Origin: Scolanthus callimorphus
Lineage: Eukaryota > Cnidaria > Anthozoa > Actiniaria > Edwardsiidae
Assembly: GCA_033964015.1 (NCBI GenBank)
Contig: CM066922.1
Span: 496,001-560,000, forward strand
DNA: 64,000 nt
Direction: 5' to 3'
Shown piece after piece: positions 24,201 to 33,599 of the stretch (position 1 is its first letter; every line of letters starts with the position of its first letter). The notes under the pieces are model-generated. The model was not told where the DNA came from, made no database searches, and worked only from the letters and a program-made list of their open reading frames with translations. A program made the position numbers and the translations under genes.

Positions 24201-27200
24201 CAACCCACACACAAAAAAAAACAGCCAAATAACTGAACAACCCATCCACCAATCAGGCCCACGTTGACGCTAATCGGACATACAAATACAGAGACGAAAT
24301 GAGTCAGAATGAATTTGCGAATGACTTACCGATGTATAATCAAGGCTCCGAACAACCCATCTGCCTTCTGCATCTCTAAGTGCGAGTGATACCAGTGAGT
24401 GCCAGGGGGGTCCGCTATGAATCGGTACTGGAAGCGTTCCTGGACAAGCAACAAAGTCGTACATTTCTTACCGGTATTTTGACAGTTCTTATGAGACACA
24501 TGTTGGTCATGTACAGTTTTTATAAATTCCAATATAGACACTACATCCGTGATACCGTGTCCATGAGGTTTAAGTACCGTACACAAATGAGTCCATTTGT
24601 TTTCGTGGTCTGATTTAATTTGTGGAACAAATTATGTTTGATTTTATAGATGATACAAGTTCCACAAGCAATATCATTTCAAGCCATTTCATAAATAATA
24701 GCATGAGGCGACTTTAGAGTAAGAAGCTTCTAAAAGCTACTGAATATGGTGAAGCCCAAAGCACTATTTTTAAGGATGCTTTTCGAAACCAACACAAGAC
24801 GTATGTAAATCAAAGCGTGCGTAGCAAAGGCGATTTGTTCTTGTATTTATGGACATTCGCCAATAACGGACAGTAAGCACTACTTTAATCGGGAATATTC
24901 ACCGTGACCATGCACGGATGGTTTGCTTACCTTGACCCCAATCGGACACTGTCCGACAAATGGGACACCATCCATCCACGGGTTATTGCGCATGTGCAAA
25001 CCGTGCCAGTGGATTGCTAGACTTTCTTTGAGTAAGTCATTAACAACCGTCACAACTATCTGAAAGGTCATAGGAGAGAAACACAAGCCTCTAAACGCTT
25101 TGCCACAATCTTCCGTGTATCAGGAGTCCATTACTAGGAGTGACGACCTTTAATGTTAGACTTTGAATTTCTTTGCGCCCTTGGGAATTCTACAGACAAG
25201 GACGACCTTGTAAAGGCAAACCATATGTCTAGAGCAAACACTACTTTGGCGGCGGCAAACTTAAACGGATCAACACTCCTAGTAATGAACTCATACTTCT
25301 AGACAGTACCTTGCGAGATAATTTAGCAAAATCAAGCAAATTGGAAACAATAGACCATTGGTAGAGCGCCGTCTGAAAAGCGGTAAATTGCGAAATTTAA
25401 TACTTGCGAAATATAATACAAGCGAAGATTAAAATCGCGAAAACATGGCGGATTCCAACAAAATAGGGTAACGTCAGTGTAAATGTAGGCTCGAGAATTT
25501 AGGCTGTAGATACGTAAAGGGGGAATCAACTGATTTGTTGGTAGGGGTATGCCGTCCAGGTCTTAAGCCTGACCCTATCAGAGACCACATATCAAGAACA
25601 TTTCGCCAAAAACTGTCGATGTTGCAAAACTTCCTTATTAGGAAATCCCTCTGACTTTATTTGGAAGATATGTTACGTATTTTTCCTTAAATCTTAGCGA
25701 ATGTAGCAGGAAAATTCAACAAAACATGCAGATATTTGACAACTGACATCGTTCTCGCAGCGCTCGGGCAAAAATTAGTCCCTTAGTCGGGGCCAAAGCA
25801 TATTTACGCCCGCTATATCGTAATGTCATAAACCCCAGACCCTTTTTCACAATTCCACTCATCTATTTGTGCTATATTATCAACTCACCTCCGCCCCCTC
25901 TAAAACCTCTATAGTCGGACCGGGGAACTGATCGTTGATTGTGATAATGGTTCTGTTTGTACCGTCCACCGTGTGCACTTTTTCCAGTGGCACCTCTATA
26001 TCAGGGACTGTCCTGATGATACCAATAAAGGAAAAGCGGTTAGTCACCAACAAAGAGCGGATATCAGATGACTGTCGAAGATTAATCACACTAAAATCTG
26101 ATAAATCAGACTTGGCGTTTTTAGACTGCTTGCGGTCTCTTATTTAACGAAGTCGTCCTTAAAACAAGAGAAACGTCTGAGGCCTACGGCAAACGTCGTG
26201 CCAGAGTCATGTCGTTCCAATCCAGAACAATATAGACTTTCCATTAGAAAGTTTAATGAAGTGGCATACCTTGAAAAATGAATGGTTCGACAGTTTAAGT
26301 CGACTGAAGTTCGACGTTTGCGCTTGGCCTAATTGACATCTCTTGTATTTACGGGAATGCAAGCAGTCTAGCGTTTTCTACCTGTTTCTATTGGTTAAGA
26401 TCTTCGGCCTTTGTTTTACAAGCCAATGAGAACGCGAAGAAAAATGTTAAAAAATTTCCGTGAATTTTTCACGGGCATCAGCTACTTATTATAAATTTGC
26501 GATGCGTCTGTGGAGACTCGTCTCTGGTATTCCCACCAACGTTCCCGCCATTACGTATACCACGCACAGGAAGCACAGTCAATCAGGGTAGAGGAAAGCT
26601 GTTAATATGAGGCCATCGTGACGTCATAAAATGATGTGACGAGCGGCCCACCTATGAATACTATTGATGAATCCTACTGATGACCAAAGCAATAACAGTA
26701 CTTATTATATAGCTCGTGCTTATTCGATCAAAACGCGCGCTCTGATTGGTTCTATCATGATCACGTGGTAAGGTACAAACTCAATGTAGCCCGCGCGGGC
26801 TACAATTCAAAAATTGTTGCCCGCGCGGGCTACATCGCCAGAGTGGGAAAATAAAAATAAAAACATGGACTATTTTAACCGTGTATTTTCTATTTGCTAT
26901 ATAATAAAACACTTAATAATGACTGCACTCTCGGGAAACAGCGAGTTTTGTTTTCCCTCGAGAGCAGTCATTAAGTGTATATTATTTTTACTAACGTGTG
27001 ATATCCTCCAGGTTTGAGCTTTAGTTGTCCGTCTTCTGTAACTATTACTTGATAGGCGGCTTGTGCTGGATCAGGGCGGTACATCATAGAGCGTGATTCA
27101 CGCACCACAAACTCATACTCGCAGATTTTCTTGGTGCAGACTTCACTTAGCACGTTTTGATGTGACCAGGCGAGGACGAGGAAGCCGAAAAGCGAGGCGG

Positions 27201-27210
27201 GCACCGCCAT
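11942..27210 (-). CDS. Membrane-anchored laccase-like multicopper oxidase, copy A (11 exons)
   Basis: Predicted 753-aa type I membrane protein, spliced from 11 exons (listed separately; all GT/AG, total 2262 nt). Residues 1-22 form a signal peptide, followed by a short cysteine pair region ([12 protein letters not shown]). Copper motifs of the laccase/ascorbate oxidase family are complete: HWHG (130-133), WYHSH (172-176), HPVHIHGH (519-526) and [12 protein letters not shown] (606-617). These supply ten histidines and Cys607 for the type 1 and trinuclear sites. The position ten residues after Cys607 is Met617, the axial ligand choice known from ascorbate oxidases and hephaestin-type enzymes. 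Exon 11 adds one hydrophobic helix (about 690-715) and a polar, lysine-containing tail of about 35 aa, so the oxidase domain should face outside. The family oxidises phenols, ascorbate or metal ions with reduction of O2 to water; the substrate here cannot be told. The start was chosen because it gives the signal peptide and aligns with copy B. Confidence 0.93.
12597..12850. mobile_element. Foldback MITE in copy A intron 10
   Basis: Arms of about 110 bp starting TAGTCCAGTTTCGAAT, including GCGCATAAATACAGTGG and GAATACCAACGAG in both arms. Loop about 40 bp. Confidence 0.8.
13163..13422 (-). CDS. Copy A exon 10: fourth copper motif ([12 protein letters not shown])
   Basis: 260 nt. Begins [19 protein letters not shown], the L4 motif with the type 1 copper cysteine and an axial methionine. 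The rest is a cysteine-bearing linker (PTCENFN, NKQCGN, EGCSTG, GSCE) leading to the membrane helix. Ends at donor GTAAAC in phase 0. 12 nt longer than copy B. Confidence 0.92.
13837..14050 (-). CDS. Copy A exon 9
   Basis: 214 nt. Encodes [40 protein letters not shown] and [20 protein letters not shown], the last cupredoxin domain before the L4 motif. Leaves in phase 1 at donor GTGAGT. Length identical in copy B. Confidence 0.93.
14813..15172 (-). CDS. Copy A exon 8: third copper motif (HPVHIHGH)
   Basis: 360 nt, 120 codons, phase 0 both sides. Begins [10 protein letters not shown], contains a cysteine cluster ([13 protein letters not shown]), and ends [12 protein letters not shown], the L3 copper motif cut by the intron right after FQ, exactly as in copy B. 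Donor GTACGT. Confidence 0.95.
15385..15602. repeat. 109-bp tandem duplication in copy A intron 7
   Basis: Two units starting GTAATGATTTTTCGAATTCT with few differences, recent by appearance. Confidence 0.85.
15669..16008 (-). CDS. Copy A exon 7 (undivided)
   Basis: 340 nt. Encodes [19 protein letters not shown], then [13 protein letters not shown] and [18 protein letters not shown], ending [13 protein letters not shown] at donor GTAAGG. In copy B the same 340 nt are split into two exons. The upstream neighbour exon lies 7.5 kb away because of retroelement insertions. Confidence 0.93.
16145..16379 (+). pseudogene. Older retroelement RT fragment, left part
   Basis: Plus strand reads [20 protein letters not shown] and [11 protein letters not shown], an RT active-site region in which YADD has become YAED. 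It stops where the minus-strand LINE begins and resumes at about 20170. Confidence 0.7.
16618..17697 (-). pseudogene. LINE reverse transcriptase, C-terminal half
   Basis: Contains [20 protein letters not shown] and the catalytic box [10 protein letters not shown] (YADD at about 17463-17452), then the thumb ([15 protein letters not shown]) and the C-terminal GYNLRQSDF region. The longest intact open stretch of the element. Confidence 0.85.
17676..18518 (-). pseudogene. LINE reverse transcriptase, N-terminal half
   Basis: Contains [34 protein letters not shown] and the beginning of the STDMSKAFD motif, where a single-base deletion shifts the frame into the next segment. Confidence 0.82.
18543..19330 (-). 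pseudogene. LINE endonuclease domain (continued)
   Basis: Contains [19 protein letters not shown] and [10 protein letters not shown], the conserved core of APE-type retroelement endonucleases (the SDHH histidine is kept). It ends at an in-frame TAA, after which the same frame continues into the RT linker. Confidence 0.8.
19295..19951 (-). pseudogene. LINE PHD finger and start of endonuclease
   Basis: CGECEKAV ... [15 protein letters not shown] ... WTCPTC is a PHD-type Cys4-His-Cys3 zinc finger, followed by [18 protein letters not shown] and [14 protein letters not shown] of the endonuclease domain. The frame breaks near 19330, where the next frame continues. Confidence 0.8.
20170..21160 (+). 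pseudogene. Older retroelement RT fragment, right part
   Basis: Resumes [20 protein letters not shown], then frameshifted [40 protein letters not shown] (20755-20960) and [19 protein letters not shown] (about 21085-21150). The order matches the C-terminal half of one anthozoan non-LTR family. Interrupted by a MITE at 20541-20705. Confidence 0.7.
20541..20705. mobile_element. MITE inside the older retroelement
   Basis: Ends share CAGTGGCGGA/TCCGCCCTTG and an internal GGGGGGTGGCTAG in inverted orientation. Confidence 0.55.
21166..21222. repeat. (GACC)n(GATT)n microsatellite
   Basis: Compound tetranucleotide run immediately after the end of the older retroelement, where LINE tails usually carry such repeats. 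Confidence 0.85.
21230..23500. other. Remainder of copy A intron 6
   Basis: AT-rich sequence with A-rich stretches (22600-22700) and a segment at 22740-22880 resembling a LINE 3' end. No exon of copy A is missing here, since exons 6 and 7 join in phase. Confidence 0.4.
23515..23683 (-). CDS. Copy A exon 6: start of second cupredoxin domain
   Basis: 169 nt, phase 1 in and phase 2 out. Encodes [20 protein letters not shown], then [12 protein letters not shown] (N-glycosylation sequon) and [14 protein letters not shown], the laccase pattern in which a ligand-binding domain 2 follows L2. Followed by the 7.5-kb intron 6. Confidence 0.93.
23903..24042 (-). CDS. Copy A exon 5
   Basis: 140 nt, acceptor CAG before CTCCCAACC and donor GTCAGA (a weaker donor). 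Encodes [20 protein letters not shown] and on to [13 protein letters not shown]. The homologous exon of copy B is the source of a fragment captured in its own intron 4. Confidence 0.92.
24330..24439 (-). CDS. Copy A exon 4: second copper motif (WYHSH)
   Basis: 110 nt. Encodes [20 protein letters not shown], the L2 motif supplying two type 3/type 2 copper histidines. Leaves in phase 2 at donor GTAAGT. Same length and phase as copy B. Confidence 0.95.
24931..25059 (-). CDS. Copy A exon 3: first copper motif (HWHG)
   Basis: 129 nt, 43 codons, phase 0 on both sides. Contains [15 protein letters not shown] and GQCPI, the L1 copper motif. 37 of 43 residues are identical to copy B. Confidence 0.95.
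25123..25292. mobile_element. 170-bp MITE in copy A intron 2
   Basis: 19-bp inverted ends GAGTYCATTACTAGGAGTG with one mismatch. Confidence 0.75.
25889..26012 (-). CDS. Copy A exon 2
   Basis: 124 nt, the same length as in copy B. Acceptor CAG before GACAGTC and donor GTGAGT. Encodes the start of the first cupredoxin domain, including [16 protein letters not shown], a signature stretch of laccases (usually NGxxPGPxI). Enters in phase 2 and leaves in phase 0. Confidence 0.92.
26179..26331. mobile_element. MITE in copy A intron 1
   Basis: Inverted ends of the form GGCC...GCAAACGTCG at both sides, about 150 bp. Confidence 0.55.
26785..26834. repeat. Twin perfect palindromes in copy A intron 1
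   Basis: TGTAGCCCGCGCGGGCTACA (20-bp perfect palindrome) is followed after AATTCAAAAATT by an almost identical GC palindrome, so the whole stretch is itself a palindrome. CpG-dense in AT-rich surroundings. Confidence 0.8.
26905..26985. repeat. Hairpin next to the exon 1 donor of copy A
   Basis: ACACTTAATAATGACTGC and CTCTCGGGAAA are mirrored by TTTCCCTCGAGAGCAGTCAT. The hairpin ends about 5-10 bases from the splice donor at 26990-26995. Confidence 0.75.
26996..27210 (-). CDS. Copy A exon 1: signal peptide and N-terminal cysteine region
   Basis: Starts at the ATG whose complement is 27208-27210 and encodes [15 protein letters not shown]..., a hydrophobic leader, then [12 protein letters not shown]. 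It ends in phase 2 (GGA TAT CAC AC) at donor GTTAGT. The matching exon of copy B ends at the same codon. Only 12 bases separate the ATG from a 450-bp microsatellite; CACAG at 27218-27222 could be the acceptor of an unseen 5' UTR intron. Confidence 0.88.
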
Positions 27211-27222
27211 TACTGGGTCTGT

Positions 27223-27663
27223 GAACGAATGAACGAATGAACGAATGAACGAATGAACGAATGAACGAATGAACGAAGGAACGAATGAACGAATGAACGA
27301 ATGAACGAATGAACGAATGAACGAATGAACGAATGAACGAATGAACGAATGAACGAATGAACGAATGAACGAATGAACGAATGAACGAATGAACGAATGA
27401 ACGAATGAACGAATGAACGAATGAACGAATGAACGAATGAACGAATGAACGAATGAACGAATGAACGAATGAACGAATGAACGAATGAACGAATGAACGA
27501 ATGAACGAATGAACGAATGAACGAATGAACGAATGAACGAATGAACGAATGAACGAATGAACGAATGAACGAATGAACGAATGAACGAATGAACGAATGA
27601 ACGAATGAACGAATGAACGAATGAATGAATGATTGAATGAATGAATGAATGAATGAATGAATG
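27223..27663. repeat. (GAACGAAT)n microsatellite abutting copy A start codon
   Basis: About 50 nearly perfect 8-bp units (27223-27622), then (GAAT)n to 27663. Read on the minus strand it is the tail of the LINE at 27664-28736 and ends 12 bases before the ATG of copy A. Confidence 0.95.
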
Positions 27664-28111
27664 ATCTGTTTATTTCAACCTCTTGCAGCTTAACCTCTTG
27701 CAGCTTAACAGCTGAATTACAGGTCAGGTCAAGTCACATTACATAACATATAGATTATATTACGAATAAATTATGAAAATCGCACAGTGACAAACTGACC
27801 AAATCGGTCTGTATTAAATTTGGGCTTGTGTTTAGGGGGGCCCCTAAGATTGTACCTGTGTCAGATACGGGGCTGGCGTTTAAAAGCTGCGCAACAGGGC
27901 TTCCCTGCTGGAGCGCGCCCACGAACCTACGACAAGCGTCTAAGCGACGAGCTTCAAGCGTGAGTGAACTAGCTTGCGCACAAGCATCCTCGTACCTAAC
28001 ACCAGGGATAATGAAAGCCAACGCTCTCCTTTGAATTCTTTCCAATGCATTGGCGAGGTATTGAGGCATGTGTGCAAACACCACACAACCATACTGTAGC
28101 ACAGACCTCAC
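27664..28111 (-). pseudogene. LINE C-terminus and 3' UTR
   Basis: Minus strand reads SVLQYGCVVFAHMPQYLANA, ERIQRRALAFIIPGVRYEDA and EARRLDACRRFVGALQQ, the C-terminal region of a CR1/L2-like polyprotein common in anthozoans, ending at about 27755 and followed by the simple-repeat tail. Confidence 0.8.
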
Positions 28112-28118
28112 AAGGGAA

Positions 28119-28162
28119 CCGCCCTGATGAAGGACAGAATTAAATGTCCGAAACGTTGGCTT
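28119..28162 (+). ncRNA. Minimal hammerhead ribozyme core (Penelope-type)
   Basis: GCC-CTGATGA-A-GGACA-(8 nt)-TGTCC-GAAAC-GTT-GGC. This gives the CUGAUGA and GAAA core boxes, a perfect 5-bp stem II, a 3-bp stem I (GCC/GGC) and ACGU as a self-complementary stem III that could pair only between two molecules. GUU is a permitted but weaker cleavage triplet. An extra A after CUGAUGA is present, as known from one viroid hammerhead. It sits between two halves of a LINE, so it is probably a small Penelope-like insertion. Confidence 0.6.
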
Positions 28163-28269
28163 TAATCCTGCTTCTGTTTGGTCTTTGTTTTCATTTTTTA
28201 GTACTGTACTCCTAGACCAGCATCCATTTGGATCCAGAGCCGCCGCTGTTTACAAGTTTTCTTACATTT

Positions 28270-28760
28270 AACTAACATGTGGTACAATCTCTAAAACTGT
28301 CAGATCGTCAACAAATTTGGCTCTTGGGCTCCACGACCTAACAAGGTCATCCACCATGATTGCGAGTATTGGCCCCAATTTGGTTGCACTGGGGAATACC
28401 TTCATTAAGGTTGCGGACTGATGATGATGTGCCTGACAAGGACGTGCATTGAGACCTGGAATGCAGGAAGGCGGTAATCCATCTAACTAAACAACCATGC
28501 AAGCCATAATTACCTAATTTCCTTAATAATACATGGTGGTCTATATTATCGAAGCCCTTACGGAAATCCGTAAAAAACAACCTAACAGAGCAATTGCCCT
28601 TGTGAAGGGTTTCAAGAGCGATATGCAATAAGTAAACAATAGCTTGAATGGTAGATTTCCCGGCGACAGCGAACTGTTTCCAATCTAGCTTATCCAACAC
28701 CTTAGGGAGAATTCTCACTGAGGTCATACCCTCCATTACCTTCGCTAACTGGCTCGTTAA
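28270..28760 (-). pseudogene. LINE reverse transcriptase fragment
   Basis: Minus strand reads KQFAVAGKSTIQAIVYLLHI, RLFFTDFRKGFDNIDHHVLL, GIPQCNQIG (frameshift) and KFVDDLTVLEIVP, that is RT blocks with an FVDD catalytic box (28304-28315). About 100 residues are missing between this and the part at 28111, where the hammerhead-bearing insert lies. Confidence 0.78.
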
Positions 28761-28874
28761 AGTGGAGTCCGTTGATTAAGTGGAGTCCGATAACCGGAGT
28801 TCTGTCTAAGAAATCACGCGGAATTTATCAATGAGCAGAAACTTTACAATCTAAAAATAGATTCATCTACTCCT

Positions 28875-29192
28875 GTGCTTCAGACGCCCACCAGTAGGTG
28901 ATGGAGACTCCTGTTGATGGGCTCCCTGTGCTTCAGACGCCCACCAGTAGGTGATGGAGACTCCTGTTGATGGGCTCCCTGTGCTTCAGACGCCCACCAA
29001 TAGCTGATGGAGTCTCCTGTTGATGGGCTCCCTGTGCTTCCGACGCCCACCAATAGGTGATGGAGACTCCTGTTGATGGGCTCCCTGTGCTTCAGACGCC
29101 CACCAATAGCCGATGGAGGCTCCTGTTGATGGGCTCCCTGTGCTTCAGACGCCCACCAATAGCATATGGAGGCTCCTGTTGATGGGCTCCTG
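28875..29192. repeat. 53-bp minisatellite
   Basis: Six units starting GTGCTTCAGACGCCCACCA, period exactly 53 bp at 28875, 28928, 28981, 29034, 29087 and 29140. Confidence 0.92.
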
Positions 29193-29374
29193 ATCAGAGA
29201 CAACTTATGGTCTAAATCATCGAAGCAAGTCAAAGATCTGTAATTCTTGGCTTGCATGTGACGTCATTTGCGGCCATGTTGGTGTACACCACGAACAAAA
29301 GAAAGTTCACTTCCTGCTTTTGTTGTGTACACCAACATGGCCGCCGCGCTTTTGTGAAAGACTGTAGCCGCTTT

Positions 29375-29625
29375 GTAGAGGCCATAGCATTGTCTTGTCT
29401 AACAGTGCCCGAGCAAAGATCGCTTTGTAGAGGCCATAGCATTATCTTGTCTAACAGTGCCTGAGCGAAGATCGCTTTGTTTTGTAGAGGCAATAGCATT
29501 ATCTTGTCTAATAGTTCCTGAGCGAAGATCGCTTTGTAGAGGCCATAGCATTTTCTTGTCTAACAGTGCCTGAGAGAAGATCGCTTTGTTTTGTAGAGGC
29601 CATAGCATTATCTAACAGTGCCTAA
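29375..29625. repeat. 51-57-bp minisatellite
   Basis: About five units of GTAGAGGCCATAGCATTATC ... GAGCGAAGATCGCTTT, some with an extra GTTTT. The preceding 29265-29345 is a separate inverted repeat containing GTGTACACCAACATGGCCGC. Confidence 0.85.
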
Positions 29626-30053
29626 GCTATTTCAAGAAATGTTGTCGGTAAAGCGCTCAAGCGTATGCGCCCACCGCTAGGGAATATTGGTAAACACCAA
29701 ACAAAGGTATAAAAATACCTTGTGTTAGGCATACGTACCTTGACGTTTTGCACCACTTTCCCTGTAGTGTGGTCACGTTTGCTACGACAACGTTTATTGA
29801 GCTCCAGCTGAGGCCCTCAGATATACAGCTATTTCAACAAACGTTGTCGGAGCAAACGCGACCACCCTAAAGGGATAATGGTGTAAGGCGCCTGCGAGAG
29901 AATAAGAAAAAGAGTCGAGAATTAAGGTAGAACGTGTGCTTTGAGATACCAAATATAATTTTAATTGCTACGAAAGATGTTTACCCATATTCCCTAGCAG
30001 TCTCAGCGCATACGCTTGAGTGCTTTACCGACAACGTTTCTTGAAATAGCTGT
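29626..30053. mobile_element. Nested TIR element
   Basis: Outer arms of about 75 bp beginning AGCTATTTCAAGAAAYGTTG. An inner inverted pair (29743-29805 and 29828-29885) carries the related word CAAACGTTGTCG, so one family member lies inside another or the arms duplicated. Confidence 0.75.
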
Positions 30054-30059
30054 ATGTAC

Positions 30060-31020
30060 GCCAAGCGACGCGCTTGTTACGGAGCCAGAGAGCTGCAGCG
30101 GAGGAGGGTGGTGAGGTTTATGGTGTAAATAATCAATAAACATCTCCCTCCATTTCGCTGGGTTAAGCCGCATACCATGCTCACTAGCATAAATATATGT
30201 TATCTACCTGCTAGGAGATCTGTATAAGGGAAAATCTGTGACCGAGCGTTGGAAAACGTTGGCCGAGGCCGGAGGCCAAGGTCAACATTTTCTAGGCCGA
30301 CATTTTTTTTTGTTAGATGAAAACAAGCGTGCGCGGAATTTTACCAGGCGCTATCCGCGACGTAATTTTTTTTCTTACGCGGATAGCATCTCGCTAATAT
30401 GGTCATGAATTTTAAGTTAAGAGCGCGAGAAAAAAAAAATTCGCCATCAGAAACTTTTTCTGGAGCCTTAGTTGTAGTCGAAATGACATTTTGAGAATTT
30501 GCTCAAAAATTTGAAGTTTGCGTCGATGTTCATTATGGAAAATCAAAAGCACTTCCTTGCATCAAATTTGGAACACAAGTAGTTGTATTTTGCCGGTAAG
30601 AGATGTCGCTAGCCTATTTCAAAAGCCATTAAATTCATAATAATTAGAAAGCAAGTGAAACATTTTCAATTTTCAAAGGCAAAAAAAAGCCGCCTGGAAT
30701 ATCTTGAAATCGGCTTGGTGAATTTTCTCTAAACTTCGCATACGTATAGACAATTACCTAAGGATTAGCGCTTGGCGTGTCATTTTAAAAGTTTGGATCG
30801 AATTTCACGTGGAACTTTTGCTAATTAAAAACAGTGACCCCCCTGTTTCGTTGCATCATCTTGAACTTTGATCTTTCCATAGCAAATGGTCAAAATGTCA
30901 AATCCGTAGGTAAGTATATTTCAGAATTGTGGTCGTCCAAAGTTAAGAGACCAAGTTCAAGAAAAACTGTAGGCAGCCTCCTTAATTCATACGCTCTTGA
31001 AATCGGGGCTTGTAATAACT
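30060..31020. other. Intergenic, partial hairpin only
   Basis: A short inverted repeat near 30240-30300 (GGCCGAGGCCGGAGGCC) is the only structure seen. No gene recognised. Confidence 0.4.
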
Positions 31021-31563
31021 GGCCCTAAGTGTAATAAAGGCCCCAAGTGTAATAAGAAATGGCCCTAAGTGTATTAAAGGCCCCAAATGTAATAAACATT
31101 TGCCCTAAGTGTAATAATGGCCCCAAATGTAATAAAAAGTGGCCCTAAGTGTAATAAAGGCAATGATCATACAAACTGGCAGGGAAACAGAATAGAACTT
31201 AGTTGCACGTTCAAGGTCAGCTTCTCAAAGAGTAGCAGCCTCGTGTTCCATAGTATCTCTAAGCCGACACTTAATATTACAAAGCCCGCGGTGTTTGCTT
31301 CATATTACACCCCGTTTACATGCGGTAGAAATATCCATCCTAGTTGGAGTGACAAATACGGTATTTTGGGACTTTAAAAGGTGGCTGCTGAATAGATGAT
31401 GGCCCGTTTAATTGAGGTATCACTGTAATACTGTATATTGATATAACAACGCTGACTTATTCCAAGTAGGACGTTATATGGTCATTGCCATTATTACACT
31501 TAGGGCCAATTTTTATTACACTTGGGGCCTTTATTACACTTAGGGCCAGTTATTACATTTAGA
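31021..31563. mobile_element. Element with tandem-repeat TIRs
   Basis: Left end has about seven units of GGCCCTAAGTGTAATAA (alternating with GGCCCCAA...). The right end (31495-31563) has three or four units in inverted orientation. The unique centre is about 330 bp. Confidence 0.75.
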
Positions 31564-31569
31564 GCTTCT

Positions 31570-33550
31570 ACAAGCCCTTGGTGCAGTAAAAGCGGCAGTA
31601 ACCCATCTCGTGTACACCATATATGTGATTTAGTCCCTACCAAGGAGCCAAAATTCGCGGGAACTGAAGCAGCCATGCAGCACACGAGCTTTCGCAACAG
31701 GACATCAGACTCCAATTACATAACAGAACTGAAACTCTGAAAATATCATTGCTAATTCTATCTAAAAGACAGCAGACTATATCTATACAGACATCATTAC
31801 AAGCTTTAGTTGGAAACTACGGAGAAAGAGCATATTTAAGAGCCCAAAAATTCAACAAATCATTTGGTGAAACTAATTATTGACCAGGAACGCAATATTT
31901 GCATTTGACTTCTTACTGAAAATGGCTGTGTTAATCCCAGATAATCCCAACTCGGTGTTAATTCATTGTTTTGAATATTTTTATTTCATGATTTCCCGCG
32001 AAAGAAGCATTTTCAATTGCGCTTTTCGCGGGGATTGCTCATGGTATCTTAACAAAAACTCATCTCAATGTTCTTAGCATTACCTAGACGTAACATTTAG
32101 GGCAGTTTTTTGAAAATCTATTTCGGACATACGACTATCCTGTAGACCTTAAGTATGCAGTATGCGCAAAGCAACAGTGCGGCTCAAAAGTGAGGAAGCC
32201 GGCCTTGTTCCTTTCTCTCTTTGCTTCTCCCTATCTACAATTTCCGCGATTTTCTATGCGGGGAATAAGCATCAACTTGCCAAACTTTAAATACACTAGA
32301 TTGGAGTCTAGTCTCAGACAAAGGCAACATGCACGGCCTTTGTATTTACGCATTATATTTTGCCTGGAAATTACATTTACCTGGGAATCGCAAAAGCAGC
32401 GTGCCTCGGTCCTGAGCTTATGATAGCCAAAGCAGGCGAGGTAGAAGGTGAAGATTTCGGGGTCTAGGGTCAGTACTATGAACCTTGTTATCAGATCTGA
32501 GATATCAATCCAGACATCTATCGATCCAACGCTGTATCGACTCGTGTGGCACCTTGATAATCTGGCACAGTTTACTTTAATAGAAGACACAAAGAAAATG
32601 CTTCTCAGCCAATCAGCGACCGCCATTTACAACTACTACGGACCAGACAGTTCCAACACGCTGTCTGGCCCTCGTTTGCCTAGCCTGAGTATCAGGACCC
32701 TCCCCCTCCTTTTTTTTCCTCCCTCATTTTCATCATAGCGCAGAATTCTATTGTCTAAAGCGACAGATTTTCCTAACAAAAGAGAACTTTGTTTTGCTGG
32801 ATGTGCCTCAGTGAGTTCAGCGCTGATTATAAGAGCATTGTTATTACTGTGTCCTGATTGGCTTTTTGTAAATCACTGTGCTGCCAATCAAAGTAAATTT
32901 TTCATCTAAGAAATCGCAGGTCGTTAAGAAATCTCAAAGGTCGTTAAAGAATTTCAATTGCCCTGAAATTTTAGCTGAGTGATTTAGAAGGATATGCTAA
33001 TTCGACACGATTGAATTCCTGATACCATACAATTTACAACAAGACACAGTAAAAAAAACCTCGGCGCTTTTCAATCATGCTTTCGTTCATTCGGGCTTTC
33101 CCCAAGTATTATTTTGTTAGAAACGCAAACAAAAATATCGCGGCGGGATTCGAAACACACCGAGAAACAGTAAACAGTACTTTCTCAGTAGTATTTAGGA
33201 AAGTATCAGGCCAGAAATCTAAGTTTGACCATGGAATAACTCCATAGTTTGATGTTTATAACTTTGCGCGTTTTGCAGCGCAGCAATTCAGCTAAAAATG
33301 GCAAGATATTCCTGCTAGCAGAGGCACATGAAGGTTTCAATGGCGAACAAACGATTGCTCTGTCATGCCGAGCTTCGCTAAATGATGACTTTGTCATGTA
33401 AAAGCATTTTTACGAAAAATGTAAAAATAAGCGGTTATCAAGAACACAGAGCTCTTTCAGTCTTGAAGAAAACAGGCTATGTCAGAAATCTATAAGCTAT
33501 GAATATAACGGGAAAAATATGTACCCGCGCGGCCCAAAGTCTCTCAATAT
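31570..33550. other. Intergenic, no feature recognised
   Basis: Short open frames lack family resemblance and differ in base use from the oxidase exons. No RNA gene seen. Confidence 0.4.
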
Positions 33551-33599
33551 ATACTCCCATAGACAATAACAACCAAACGTTGTAGAAAACTAGTGTATT

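Noticed and set aside
28875..29192. CRISPR-like regular array
   Set aside because: The 53-bp units are contiguous without unique spacers, and the DNA is animal.
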